Assembly (NCBI GenBank): GCA_032000125.1
Contig: DAMALH010000022.1
Location: 11,321-75,320 of the forward strand
Length of the DNA: 64,000 nt
From: Dryocola sp032000125
GTDB lineage: Bacteria; Pseudomonadota; Gammaproteobacteria; Enterobacterales; Enterobacteriaceae
Direction: 5' to 3'
The notes under the pieces are model-generated. The model was not told where the DNA came from and made no database searches. It worked only from the letters and a program-made list of their open reading frames with translations. This document shows, piece after piece, positions 50,885 to 59,949 of the stretch. Positions within the stretch are counted from its first letter, which is position 1, and each line of letters begins with the position of its first letter. Made by a program: the position numbers and the translations under genes.

Positions 50885-51745
50885 TCACTCTTGCGCAGCT
50901 TGTTTAACGCGCTTGAAGTTGACGTCCATCTGCGGGTACGGAATGCCAATATCCTCAGCATCCAGCGCTTTTTTGATCCGCTCCAGCACGTCCCAGTAGA
51001 CGTTTTGCAGATCGCCGCTGTTGCTCCAGACGCGTATCACAAAATTGACCGAGGACGGCGCGAGTTCATTCAGGCGCACCGTCATTTCACGATCCTTCAG
51101 GATACGGTCGTCGCTGTTAATGATTTCGGTAAGGATCTGTCGCACCCTGTCGATATCCGCATCATAGGACACGCCGATAATGAACTCATTGCGGCGCACC
51201 GGCTCGCGTGAAAAGTTCGTGATGTTGCCGTCGATGATTTTCTTGTTCGGCACTACAACAATTTTACCGTCCGCGGAGCGCAGCGTGGTGGAAAAAATCT
51301 GCACGTGCAAAACGGTACCGGCGGTGCCGCCCAAATCCACATACTCGCCGGCGCGGAAAGGCCGGAAGGTAACCAGCAGCACGCCCGCGGCCAGGTTAGA
51401 CAGCGAGCCCTGCAGCGCCAGGCCGATAGCCAAACCGGCGGCACCCAGTACGGCAATCACCGACGCGGTCTGGACGCCCACCCGGCCAAGCGCGGCAATC
51501 AGCGTGAACGCGATAACGCCGTAGCGTACCAGGGCAGAAAGAAAGTCGGCGACCGTAGCGTCGATATGGCGTGCCAGCATCAGGCGATTAACCGTGCCAG
51601 AAACGGCACGGGCAACGATCATACCGACAATGATAATGGCAATAGCCGCGATAATGTTGACCGCATAGCTCAGCAGTAACGCCTGGTTGCGCACCAGCCA
51701 GCCTCCGGCATTATGAATACTGTCTACTACGTTAAGATCTTCCAT
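50885..51745 (-). CDS. mscS: Small-conductance mechanosensitive channel MscS
   Basis: A 286-residue channel that opens under membrane tension. Three N-terminal helices, the Ala/Gly-rich pore helix (VLGAAGLAIGLALQGSLSNLAAG) and the beta domain (PFRAGEYVDLGGTAGTV) are intact, and the length equals E. coli MscS. It follows fbaA and its terminator on the - strand. Confidence 0.98.
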   Translation of the reverse strand: MEDLNVVDSIHNAGGWLVRNQALLLSYAVNIIAAIAIIIVGMIVARAVSGTVNRLMLARHIDATVADFLSALVRYGVIAFTLIAALGRVGVQTASVIAVLGAAGLAIGLALQGSLSNLAAGVLLVTFRPFRAGEYVDLGGTAGTVLHVQIFSTTLRSADGKIVVVPNKKIIDGNITNFSREPVRRNEFIIGVSYDADIDRVRQILTEIINSDDRILKDREMTVRLNELAPSSVNFVIRVWSNSGDLQNVYWDVLERIKKALDAEDIGIPYPQMDVNFKRVKQAAQE

Positions 51746-51875
51746 TTACGGTTCCTTGTTCTTACCGAAAAATTGCGCCCGACAGGCACAGCTAAGATCT
51801 TAAAGGTTAAGTAAAAACCTTCAGATGTGCCAGCCTGGTCACAAAAATGCCCTTCCGGGTGTAAAAAAAATCGAC

Positions 51876-51899
51876 AAAAAAGCCCGCGCGGTGGCGGGC
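51876..51899 (-). terminator. Terminator of the epd-pgk-fbaA operon
   Basis: Stem GCCCGC/GCGGGC (51882-51887 with 51894-51899) preceded on the + strand by AAAAAA, that is a U-tract on the - strand. It lies just past fbaA. Confidence 0.88.
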
Positions 51900-51923
51900 T
51901 TGATTCAGGCATAACGCTTTACA

Positions 51924-53003
51924 TTACAGAACGTCTTTCGCGTTCAGCTCTGTGAAAGCCTGCTCCAGACGAGTAATCATAGAGGTCTGTGCAGCGCGCA
52001 GCCATACGCGCGGATCGTAGTATTTCTTGTTCGGCTGGTCGGCGCCTTTCGGGTTGCCCAACTGGCCCTGCAGGTAAGCTTCGTTTTCTTTGTAGTAGTT
52101 CAGGATACCTTCCCATGTTGCCCACTGGGTATCGGTATCGATGTTCATTTTGATAACGCCGTAGCTTACGGAATCTTTGATTTCCTGGGCAGAAGAACCG
52201 GAACCGCCGTGGAAGACGAAGTTCAGGGAGTTGTGCGGCAGGTTGTGTTTCTTAGAAACGTATTCCTGAGAATCACGCAGGATAGTCGGGGTCAGAACGA
52301 CGTTGCCTGGTTTGTAAACGCCGTGCACGTTACCGAAGGAAGCAGCAATGGTGAAACGCGGGCTGATTGCATTCAGTTTGGTGTAAGCATAATCAACGTC
52401 TTCTGGCTGGGTGTACAGCGCAGACGCGTCCATATGGCTGTTATCTACGCCATCTTCTTCACCGCCGGTGCAGCCCAGTTCGATTTCCAGGGTCATGCCG
52501 ATTTTAGCCATGCGCGCCAGGTACTTAGAGCTGATCTCAATGTTTTCTTCTAAAGACTCTTCGGACAGGTCAATCATATGGGAAGAGAACAGAGGTTTGC
52601 CGGTTGCGGCGAAGTGTTTTTCACCCGCGTCTAACAGGCCATCGATCCACGGCAGCAGTTTTTTGGCGCAGTGGTCGGTGTGCAGGATTACCGGCACGCC
52701 ATAGTGTTCAGCCATCTGGTGAACGTGATGCGCGCCAGAAATTGCGCCCAGGATTGCTGCACCCTGAGGAACGTCAGTTTTCACGCCTTTACCCGCGATG
52801 AAAGCAGCACCGCCGTTAGAGAACTGAACGATTACCGGCGCTTTAACTTTCGCAGCGGTTTCCAGTACGGCGTTGATAGAGTCAGTACCTACGCAGTTAA
52901 CTGCTGGCAGAGCAAAGTTATTCTCTTTTGCTACCTGGAAAACTTTCTGTACGTCATCGCCTGTGATAACGCCTGGTTTTACGAAGTCAAAAATCTTAGA
53001 CAT
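51924..53003 (-). CDS. fbaA: Class II fructose-bisphosphate aldolase
   Basis: A 359-residue zinc aldolase of glycolysis, E. coli length. Zinc ligands are in HTDHCAKK and FVFHGGSGS; LEIELGCTGGEEDG carries a catalytic acid. The start at 53003 (MSKIFDFVKPGV) matches the family. Last gene of epd-pgk-fbaA. Confidence 0.98.
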   Translation of the reverse strand: MSKIFDFVKPGVITGDDVQKVFQVAKENNFALPAVNCVGTDSINAVLETAAKVKAPVIVQFSNGGAAFIAGKGVKTDVPQGAAILGAISGAHHVHQMAEHYGVPVILHTDHCAKKLLPWIDGLLDAGEKHFAATGKPLFSSHMIDLSEESLEENIEISSKYLARMAKIGMTLEIELGCTGGEEDGVDNSHMDASALYTQPEDVDYAYTKLNAISPRFTIAASFGNVHGVYKPGNVVLTPTILRDSQEYVSKKHNLPHNSLNFVFHGGSGSSAQEIKDSVSYGVIKMNIDTDTQWATWEGILNYYKENEAYLQGQLGNPKGADQPNKKYYDPRVWLRAAQTSMITRLEQAFTELNAKDVL

Positions 53004-53094
53004 GGTTGTGTGTCCTGTATCGTCGAAACGTTTGTGCCGCCTGAAGTCTACGGGCGACAAGAAATCAACGGGCAGGATACCCTGCCCGTAATCA

Positions 53095-54258
53095 TTACTT
53101 CTTAGCGCGCTCTTCGAGCATGGCTACCGCTGGCAGAACCTTGCCTTCCACGAATTCGAGGAACGCGCCGCCGCCGGTAGAGATGTAGGAGATTTTGTCT
53201 GCGATACCGAACAGGTCGATAGCAGCCAGAGTATCGCCGCCGCCTGCGATGGAGAAGGCTTCGCTGTCGGCGATAGCGTTAGCTACGATTTCAGTGCCTT
53301 TGCGGAAGTTCGGGAATTCGAACACGCCAACCGGGCCGTTCCACAGAATAGTTTTCGCGTTTTTCAGGATATCAGCCAGTTTCTGTGCAGAAACGTCGCC
53401 CAGGTCCAGAATCTGCTCTTCATCTTTGATGTCGTTAACAGATTTCAGCGTAGCAGGTGCGGTTTCGGAGAATTCAGTCGCCACGCGCACGTCGGTTGGA
53501 ACCGGAATATCGCAGGTGGTCAGCAGGCGTTTTGCTTCATCAACCAGATCGGCTTCGTACAGGGATTTACCAACGTTGTGGCCCTGAGCGGCAACGAAGG
53601 TGTTTGCGATACCGCCGCCAACGATCAGCTGATCGGCGATTTTAGACAGGGAATCCAGCACGGTCAGTTTGGTAGAAACTTTAGAACCGCCGACGATAGC
53701 AACCATTGGACGAGCCGGGTTGCCCAGGGCTTTGCCCAGCGCGTCGAGTTCTGCTGCCAGCAGCGGGCCTGCACATGCGATGTCAGCAAATTTGCCAACG
53801 CCGTGCGTGGAAGCCTGAGCGCGGTGAGCGGTCCCGAAGGCGTCCATGACAAATACGTCGCACAGCGCCGCGTATTTTTTAGACAGGGTTTCGTCGTCTT
53901 TCTTTTCGCCTTTGTTAAAGCGAACGTTTTCCAGCACAACCAGTTCACCGTCGGCCACTTCAACGCCGTCCAGGTAATCTTTCGCCAGACGAACCGGAGC
54001 AGACAATTTGTCTTTCAGGTAGTTAACAACCGGCAGCAGAGAGAATTCTTCGTTGTACTCGCCTTCGGTCGGACGACCCAGGTGAGAAGTTACCATCACT
54101 TTCGCGCCCTGTTTCAGCGCCAGTTCGATAGTTGGCAGAGATGCACGAATACGTGCGTCAGATGTCACTTTCCCTTCTTTAACCGGTACGTTCAAATCTG
54201 CACGGATCAGAACACGCTTACCAGCCAGATCCAGATCGGTCATCTTAATTACAGACAT
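53095..54258 (-). CDS. pgk: Phosphoglycerate kinase
   Basis: A 387-residue glycolytic kinase. RADLNVPVKEGK at the N-terminus, SHLGRPTEGEYN, and the nucleotide part GGGDTLAA near the end are conserved. It lies 91 nt before fbaA and 48 nt after epd. Confidence 0.98.
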   Translation of the reverse strand: MSVIKMTDLDLAGKRVLIRADLNVPVKEGKVTSDARIRASLPTIELALKQGAKVMVTSHLGRPTEGEYNEEFSLLPVVNYLKDKLSAPVRLAKDYLDGVEVADGELVVLENVRFNKGEKKDDETLSKKYAALCDVFVMDAFGTAHRAQASTHGVGKFADIACAGPLLAAELDALGKALGNPARPMVAIVGGSKVSTKLTVLDSLSKIADQLIVGGGIANTFVAAQGHNVGKSLYEADLVDEAKRLLTTCDIPVPTDVRVATEFSETAPATLKSVNDIKDEEQILDLGDVSAQKLADILKNAKTILWNGPVGVFEFPNFRKGTEIVANAIADSEAFSIAGGGDTLAAIDLFGIADKISYISTGGGAFLEFVEGKVLPAVAMLEERAKK

Positions 54259-54306
54259 GGTGAATCCTCTCGTTGATTCTTAAAGTTTTGCAAACGCTTA
54301 TGCGCC

Positions 54307-55326
54307 TTACCTGAAATCACTTGCAGCCATGACTAACGTCGTGTCGAGCATTCGGTTAGCAAAGCCCCATTCGTTATCACACCAGACTAAAGTTTTAATC
54401 AGATGTTGCCCACTGACCCGGGTTTGCGTGCCGTCAACAATGGCGCTATGCGGATCGTGGTTAAAATCAGTCGAGACCAACGGTAATTCCGTATAATCAA
54501 CTATACCATGAAATGAATCCTGTGCCGCTTTTTGCAGTAACAGGTTGACTTCACTGGAATTTACTGCATTCCTCACCGTCACGCTTAAATCAATAGCGGT
54601 GACGTTTATCGTTGGCACACGCACCGCAATTGCCTCAAAACGGTCGTTAAATTGCGGAAAAATACGTGTGATGCCCGCAGCGAGGCGCGTATCAACCGGA
54701 ATGATCGATTGACTGGCAGCGCGAGTTCGCCTGAGGTCGGGATGATAGGCATCAATAACCTGCTGATCGTGCATGGCGGAGTGGATGGTGGTCACGGTGC
54801 CCCACTCAATGCCGAAGGCATCATCAAGCAATTTAATAATGGGGATGATGCAATTCGTGGTGCAGGAGGCGTTCGAAACGATGCGGTGTTCGGCCTTCAC
54901 CTCTTCATGATTAACGCCAAAAACCACGGTAGCGTCGAGATCGTTGCCGCCGGGATGAGAAAAGAGCACCTTTTTGGCGCCTGCCGCCAGATGGGCTTCG
55001 CCGTCTGCCCGGGTACCAAAAACGCCGGTACAGTCCAGCACAATATCTACGCCCAGTTCGCGCCACGGCAGCGCGGCAATGCCTGGCTCGTGAAGCAGGC
55101 GGATGGTGTCGTCCCCGACCCACAGCACGTCGCGTTCCTGACGCACATCCCAGGCAAAACGGCCGTGGCTGGTGTCATATTTCAACAGGTGCGCCATGCC
55201 CGCAGCATCAGCCAGTTCGTTGATTGCCACAACGGTGATTTCCGCACGGCGACCGGATTCGTACAAAGCACGTACCACGTTGCGCCCAATGCGACCGAAG
55301 CCATTAATTGCGATGCGTACGGTCAT
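54307..55326 (-). CDS. epd: D-erythrose-4-phosphate dehydrogenase
   Basis: A 339-residue GAPDH relative that makes 4-phosphoerythronate for pyridoxal phosphate synthesis. GFGRIGRNVVRAL binds NAD and the catalytic Cys is in SNASCTTNCI. It heads the epd-pgk-fbaA operon. Between epd and tktA the E. coli cmt/ygg genes are absent, leaving a 450-nt spacer. Confidence 0.97.
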   Translation of the reverse strand: MTVRIAINGFGRIGRNVVRALYESGRRAEITVVAINELADAAGMAHLLKYDTSHGRFAWDVRQERDVLWVGDDTIRLLHEPGIAALPWRELGVDIVLDCTGVFGTRADGEAHLAAGAKKVLFSHPGGNDLDATVVFGVNHEEVKAEHRIVSNASCTTNCIIPIIKLLDDAFGIEWGTVTTIHSAMHDQQVIDAYHPDLRRTRAASQSIIPVDTRLAAGITRIFPQFNDRFEAIAVRVPTINVTAIDLSVTVRNAVNSSEVNLLLQKAAQDSFHGIVDYTELPLVSTDFNHDPHSAIVDGTQTRVSGQHLIKTLVWCDNEWGFANRMLDTTLVMAASDFR

Positions 55327-55777
55327 ATCTCTCCTGCCAGAATCCCTGAAGCTAAGTGGCTGACAGAGTAATCCAGCAACAGCCTGAGGGGAATCCTCGC
55401 ACTTATGAAACTGCCAATGATTGCTTAATTGTCGAACGTTTAATCGACTGAAACGCTTCAGCTATGGTAAGCGAAACGAAGAATAAAAGGAACGCCAGCG
55501 CGGGACAGGCAGCCGTTCTTCTGACACAGGTCACATTTTTAATGGAATAAATGAAACAAATAAGGGGACAGGGACGAATAACGAGCAAAAAAAAACGGGT
55601 CGCATAAGCGACCCGTGAGAAAGCTGGCAAGACCCAGGAAGCCAGAGGCTTCTTCCCAATACTGTTAACATGCAAGGGCTGGCTTTCTGGTCTGCCCAAC
55701 CACCCGAAAAGCGTGCTTTTCGGGTGTTTGCCATCGGTATGACGGGCCGCACAAGCGACCCGTTTCCGCAGAGTAAG
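55327..55777. other. tktA-epd spacer with three hairpins
   Basis: No gene is supported in these 451 nt. Two near-identical hairpins, ACGGGTCGC-ATAA-GCGACCCGT at 55595-55616 and ACGGGCCGC-ACAA-GCGACCCGT at 55742-55763, flank a third with a perfect 12-bp stem (CACCCGAAAAGC at 55701-55712 with 55715-55726). The rest presumably holds the epd promoter. Confidence 0.6.
55587..55616 (-). terminator. Terminator downstream of tktA
   Basis: Nine-bp stem (55595-55603 with 55608-55616) with an A-run at 55587-55595, giving a U-tract on the - strand. It is the distal of the repeated hairpins after tktA and the only one with a proper U-tract. Confidence 0.85.
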
Positions 55778-57769
55778 TTACAGAACGGCTTTCGCCTGTT
55801 TCACCACGTTTTCAACGGTGAAGCCAAACTCTTCAAACAGCTGCTCGGCAGGCGCAGACTCACCGAAGGTGGTCATGCCCACAACCGCGCCGTTCAGGCC
55901 GACGTATTTGTACCAGTAATCAGCGATGCTGGCTTCAACAGCAACGCGCGCCGCAACCGCTTTTGGCAGCACGGCTTCGCGGTAGGCCGCATCCTGCTTG
56001 TCGAATGCGTCGGTAGACGGCATGGAAACCACGCGCGCTTTAACGCCTTCGGCAGAGAGCTGATCCCAGGCCGCAACGGCCAGTTCAACTTCGGAACCGG
56101 TAGCGATCAGGATCAGCTCAGGCTGGCCTGCGCAATCTTTCAGGATGTAGGCGCCGCGGGCGATATCCGCCAGTTGCTGTTCGCTACGATCCTGCTGGGC
56201 CAGGTTCTGACGGGAGAAGATCAGCGCAGTCGGGCCGTCGTGACGTTCAACCGCATATTTCCACGCTACCGCAGACTCAACCTGGTCGCACGGACGCCAT
56301 GTGCTCATATTCGGCGTGACGCGCAGGGCGGCAAGCTGCTCTACCGGCTGGTGTGTCGGGCCGTCTTCGCCCAGACCGATGGAGTCGTGGGTATAGACCA
56401 TCACCTGGCGTTGCTTCATCAGCGCCGCCATACGCACCGCGTTGCGGGCATATTCCACGAACATCAGGAAGGTGGAAGTGTACGGCAGGAAACCGCCGTG
56501 CAGCGCGATACCGTTGGCAATTGCGGTCATGCCGAATTCACGCACGCCGTAATGGATGTAGTTACCGGCTTTGTCTTCGTTAATCGCCTTAGAACCGGAC
56601 CAGATAGTCAGGTTAGATGGCGCAAGGTCAGCGGAACCGCCCAGGAATTCCGGAAGCCAATGCCCGAAAGCTTCAATTGCGTTCTGGGATGCTTTACGGC
56701 TGGCGATTTTTGCAGGATTAGCCTGCAGGTTCGCGATGAATTCCTGCGCTTTTGCAGCAAACTCGGCCGGCATGTCGCCTTTCATACGACGGGTAAACTC
56801 TGCGGCCTGCTCCGGGAATGCCTTAGCGTAAGCGGCAAACCTCTCGTTCCAGGTTGCTTCTTTCGCCTGGCCTGCTTCGCGTGCGTCCCACTGGGCGTAG
56901 ATGTCCTGCGGGATTTCAAACGGCGCGTGTTTCCAGCCTAGCTGCTCGCGGGTCAGAACGATTTCCGCGTCGCCCAGCGGGGCACCGTGGGAGTCGTGCG
57001 TGCCCGCTTTGTTTGGCGAACCGAAACCGATGACGGTTTTGCACATCAGCAGAGAAGGTTTGTCGCTAACCGCTTTGGCTTCTTCAACAGCGCGCTTGAT
57101 GGCGTCTGCGTCGTGACCGTCCACGCCGCGCACCACGTGCCAGCCGTAGGCTTCAAAGCGTTTTGCGGTATCGTCGGTGAACCAGCCTTCAACGTGGCCG
57201 TCGATGGAGATGCCGTTGTCGTCGTAGAACGCAACCAGTTTACCCAGCTTCAGCGTGCCGGCAAGCGAGCAGACTTCGTGAGAGATGCCTTCCATCATGC
57301 AGCCGTCACCCATAAATACATAGGTGAAGTGGTCGACAATGTCGTGACCTGGACGGTTGAACTGCGCCGCCATAGTACGCTCAGCAATCGCCATGCCTAC
57401 CGCGTTCGCAACGCCCTGTCCCAGAGGACCGGTGGTTGTTTCCACACCGGCGGTGTAGCCCACTTCCGGGTGACCAGGGGTTTTGGAATGAAGCTGACGG
57501 AAGTTTTTCAGCTCTTCAATCGGCAGATCGTAGCCGCTGAGGTGCAGCAGGCTGTAGATCAGCATTGAGCCGTGGCCGTTAGAAAGTACGAAACGGTCGC
57601 GGTCAGCCCAGGCCGGGTTCTGCGGGTTATGGTTCAGGAAATCACGCCACAGGACTTCGGCAATGTCGGCCATCCCCATAGGGGCACCCGGGTGACCGGA
57701 TTTGGCTTTTTGAACTGCGTCCATGCTGAGCGCACGAATAGCATTGGCAAGCTCTTTACGAGAGGACAT
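55778..57769 (-). CDS. tktA: Transketolase 1
   Basis: A 663-residue thiamine diphosphate enzyme of the pentose phosphate pathway, E. coli length. ThDP/Mg motif GDGCMMEGISHE...YDDNGISIDG and the catalytic region TTGPLGQGVANAVG are intact. The start at 57769 (MSSRKELANAIR) is used although an ATG two codons earlier is in frame. Confidence 0.98.
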   Translation of the reverse strand: MSSRKELANAIRALSMDAVQKAKSGHPGAPMGMADIAEVLWRDFLNHNPQNPAWADRDRFVLSNGHGSMLIYSLLHLSGYDLPIEELKNFRQLHSKTPGHPEVGYTAGVETTTGPLGQGVANAVGMAIAERTMAAQFNRPGHDIVDHFTYVFMGDGCMMEGISHEVCSLAGTLKLGKLVAFYDDNGISIDGHVEGWFTDDTAKRFEAYGWHVVRGVDGHDADAIKRAVEEAKAVSDKPSLLMCKTVIGFGSPNKAGTHDSHGAPLGDAEIVLTREQLGWKHAPFEIPQDIYAQWDAREAGQAKEATWNERFAAYAKAFPEQAAEFTRRMKGDMPAEFAAKAQEFIANLQANPAKIASRKASQNAIEAFGHWLPEFLGGSADLAPSNLTIWSGSKAINEDKAGNYIHYGVREFGMTAIANGIALHGGFLPYTSTFLMFVEYARNAVRMAALMKQRQVMVYTHDSIGLGEDGPTHQPVEQLAALRVTPNMSTWRPCDQVESAVAWKYAVERHDGPTALIFSRQNLAQQDRSEQQLADIARGAYILKDCAGQPELILIATGSEVELAVAAWDQLSAEGVKARVVSMPSTDAFDKQDAAYREAVLPKAVAARVAVEASIADYWYKYVGLNGAVVGMTTFGESAPAEQLFEEFGFTVENVVKQAKAVL

Positions 57770-58050
57770 TTTCACTCCAGATCGGATGGTTGAAGGTCAC
57801 GCCTTGTTTTACGACTTGACTACTAAGCGTTATGGGCTACGCCCGAAAAGTGCCAACAATGTACCGCAAGCCGTGGGTCATGTACATGGAGCATCCTTTT
57901 GTCCCGGTAAGAAATCTCCGGGAAATGCTCGCATGTTGCGCAAGCGGCTGCGCTCGGTTAGTTTTCTTCTTTATACTGTGCTTTCCCCACCGCCAAAACG
58001 GGCGTTGAGTTTGCCCCTGGGCTTAAGAAACTAATAAAGGAAGACTGGCC

Positions 58051-58809
58051 ATGAAGATGCGCCCTATTTTGCTAAGCCTGACGCTCGCCACCGCGCTGAG
58101 CGGCTGTCAGAACATGGATTCTAACGGTTTATTGACCTCCGGGGCCGAAGCCTTTCAGGCCTATACCCTCAGCGATGCTCAGGTAAAAGAGCTCAGCGAT
58201 AAATCCTGCGCGGATCTGGACAGCAAGGCCAGCCTTGCGCCAGCAAGCAGCGACTACGCCAAACGCCTGTCAAAAATTGCCGGCGCGCTGGGCGACAACA
58301 TCAACGGCATGCCGGTGAACTACAAGGTTTACGTCACTAAAGACATCAACGCCTTCGCCATGGCAAACGGCTGTATCCGCGTTTACAGCGGCCTGATGGA
58401 CATGATGAACGATAACGAAGTCGAAGCGGTTATCGGCCACGAAATGGGCCACGTTGCGCTTGGTCACGTGAAGAAAGGAATGCAGGTTGCGCTGAGCGCT
58501 AACGCCGCGCGAGTAGCGGCGGCATCAGCCGGCGGCATGATTGGCAGCCTCTCGCAATCGCAGTTGGGCGATTTGGGTGAGAAACTGGTGAACGCGCAGT
58601 TCTCCCAGCGCCAGGAATCTGAAGCCGATGATTATTCCTACGACCTGCTGAGAAAACGTGGAATCAACCCGATTGGCCTTGCGACAAGCTTTGAGAAGCT
58701 GGCCAAACAGGAAGAAGGCCGCCAGAGCTCAATGCTTGACGACCACCCGGCATCCGCCGAACGCGCGCAGCATGTCCGTGACCGCATGGCGGCAGACGGT
58801 CTGAAATAA
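58051..58809 (+). CDS. loiP: Metalloprotease lipoprotein LoiP (YggG)
   Basis: A 252-residue M48 family outer-membrane protease. Lipobox LSGCQN with Cys at residue 19, zinc motif IGHEMGHVALGH near 130, third ligand in QESEADDYSYDLL. LoiP is induced by low osmolarity and works with BepA in E. coli. Divergent from tktA. Confidence 0.96.
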   Translation: MKMRPILLSLTLATALSGCQNMDSNGLLTSGAEAFQAYTLSDAQVKELSDKSCADLDSKASLAPASSDYAKRLSKIAGALGDNINGMPVNYKVYVTKDINAFAMANGCIRVYSGLMDMMNDNEVEAVIGHEMGHVALGHVKKGMQVALSANAARVAAASAGGMIGSLSQSQLGDLGEKLVNAQFSQRQESEADDYSYDLLRKRGINPIGLATSFEKLAKQEEGRQSSMLDDHPASAERAQHVRDRMAADGLK

Positions 58810-58849
58810 CGATCTGACCGCTCCATACCAACGGAGCGGCCAAAATATC

Positions 58850-59770
58850 TTACTCGCCTTTCTTCGCCGCCTGGATGTAAAGCATTTCCAGCGCAAGCGT
58901 AGCGCCGGCAAGGGCGGTGATTTCAGACTGGTCGTAGGCCGGAGCAACTTCAACCACGTCCATCCCAACGATGTTGAGGTCTTTCAGGCCGCGTACCAGC
59001 TTCAGGGCGCGGTCAGAAGTCAGGCCGCCGATAACCGGCGTGCCGGTGCCCGGCGCAAAAGCCGGATCCAGACAATCGATATCGAAGGTCAGGTAAACCG
59101 GCATATCGCCAACAATCTGCTTAACCTGCGCCAGCACGTCATCAACGGTGCGGTCGTTAACCTGGCCCGCATCCAGCACGGTAAAACCATTATCTTTGTC
59201 AAACTCGGTGCGGATACCAATCTGCACCGAATGGTTAGGATCGATCAGGCCTTCAAGCGGCGCGGTGTAGAACATGGTGCCGTGGTCGAACTCGCAGCCG
59301 TTAGAGTAGGTGTCGGTGTGCGCATCAAAATGCACCAGCGCCATCTTGCCGAAGTGCTTAGCGTGCGCGCGCAGCAGCGGCAGGGTGACGAAGTGATCGC
59401 CACCGAAAGAGAGCATGCGCTTGCCCGCGGCCAAGAGTTTCTCAGCGTGAGCCTGCAGACGTTCGCTCATGTCGCGCGCGTCGCCAAAAGCGTAAACCAG
59501 ATCGCCGCAGTCCACGACGTTCAGACGCTCGCGCATGTCAAAATCCCACGGGAAGCGGTTGCCTTCCCAGGCAAGGTTGGTGGAAACCTGGCGGATAGCC
59601 GCAGGGCCATGACGGCCCCCCGCACGACCGGAGGTAGCCGCATCAAAAGGAACGCCGGTAATCACCCAGTCGGCATCGCTGTCGTACGGCTGGAAGTTTA
59701 ACGGGAAACGTAAAAAACCAAAGGCGTTGGAGACCAGGGAATTATCGTATTGATGGCCTAGTGTGCTCAT
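58850..59770 (-). CDS. speB: Agmatinase
   Basis: A 306-residue ureohydrolase that cuts agmatine to putrescine and urea. Manganese ligands are in SFGGDHFVTLP, VHFDAHTDTY and TFDIDCLDPAFAPGTGTP. It follows speA with a terminator-like hairpin between. Confidence 0.98.
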   Translation of the reverse strand: MSTLGHQYDNSLVSNAFGFLRFPLNFQPYDSDADWVITGVPFDAATSGRAGGRHGPAAIRQVSTNLAWEGNRFPWDFDMRERLNVVDCGDLVYAFGDARDMSERLQAHAEKLLAAGKRMLSFGGDHFVTLPLLRAHAKHFGKMALVHFDAHTDTYSNGCEFDHGTMFYTAPLEGLIDPNHSVQIGIRTEFDKDNGFTVLDAGQVNDRTVDDVLAQVKQIVGDMPVYLTFDIDCLDPAFAPGTGTPVIGGLTSDRALKLVRGLKDLNIVGMDVVEVAPAYDQSEITALAGATLALEMLYIQAAKKGE

Positions 59771-59800
59771 TGTCTGACCTCTCGGTGAGTGAATTTATGT

Positions 59801-59846
59801 CAAAAAAAAGTCCCCTCCGCGTCGTTAAACCCGACGAGGAAGGGAC
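59801..59846 (-). terminator. Hairpin/terminator between speA and speB
   Basis: A long imperfect stem (59809-59824 with about 59831-59846, two mismatches) with eight A on the + strand side at 59802-59809, giving a U-tract on the - strand. It may attenuate read-through from speA into speB. Confidence 0.8.
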
Positions 59847-59949
59847 TGGATACGTTTCGAAACAGCTTGTTGGCGCGGATTATCGCCGTAATTTCATCCG
59901 GGTTCAATAGTGCGTAATTCATACGCACAGTATAGAACAGACTTCGGGA

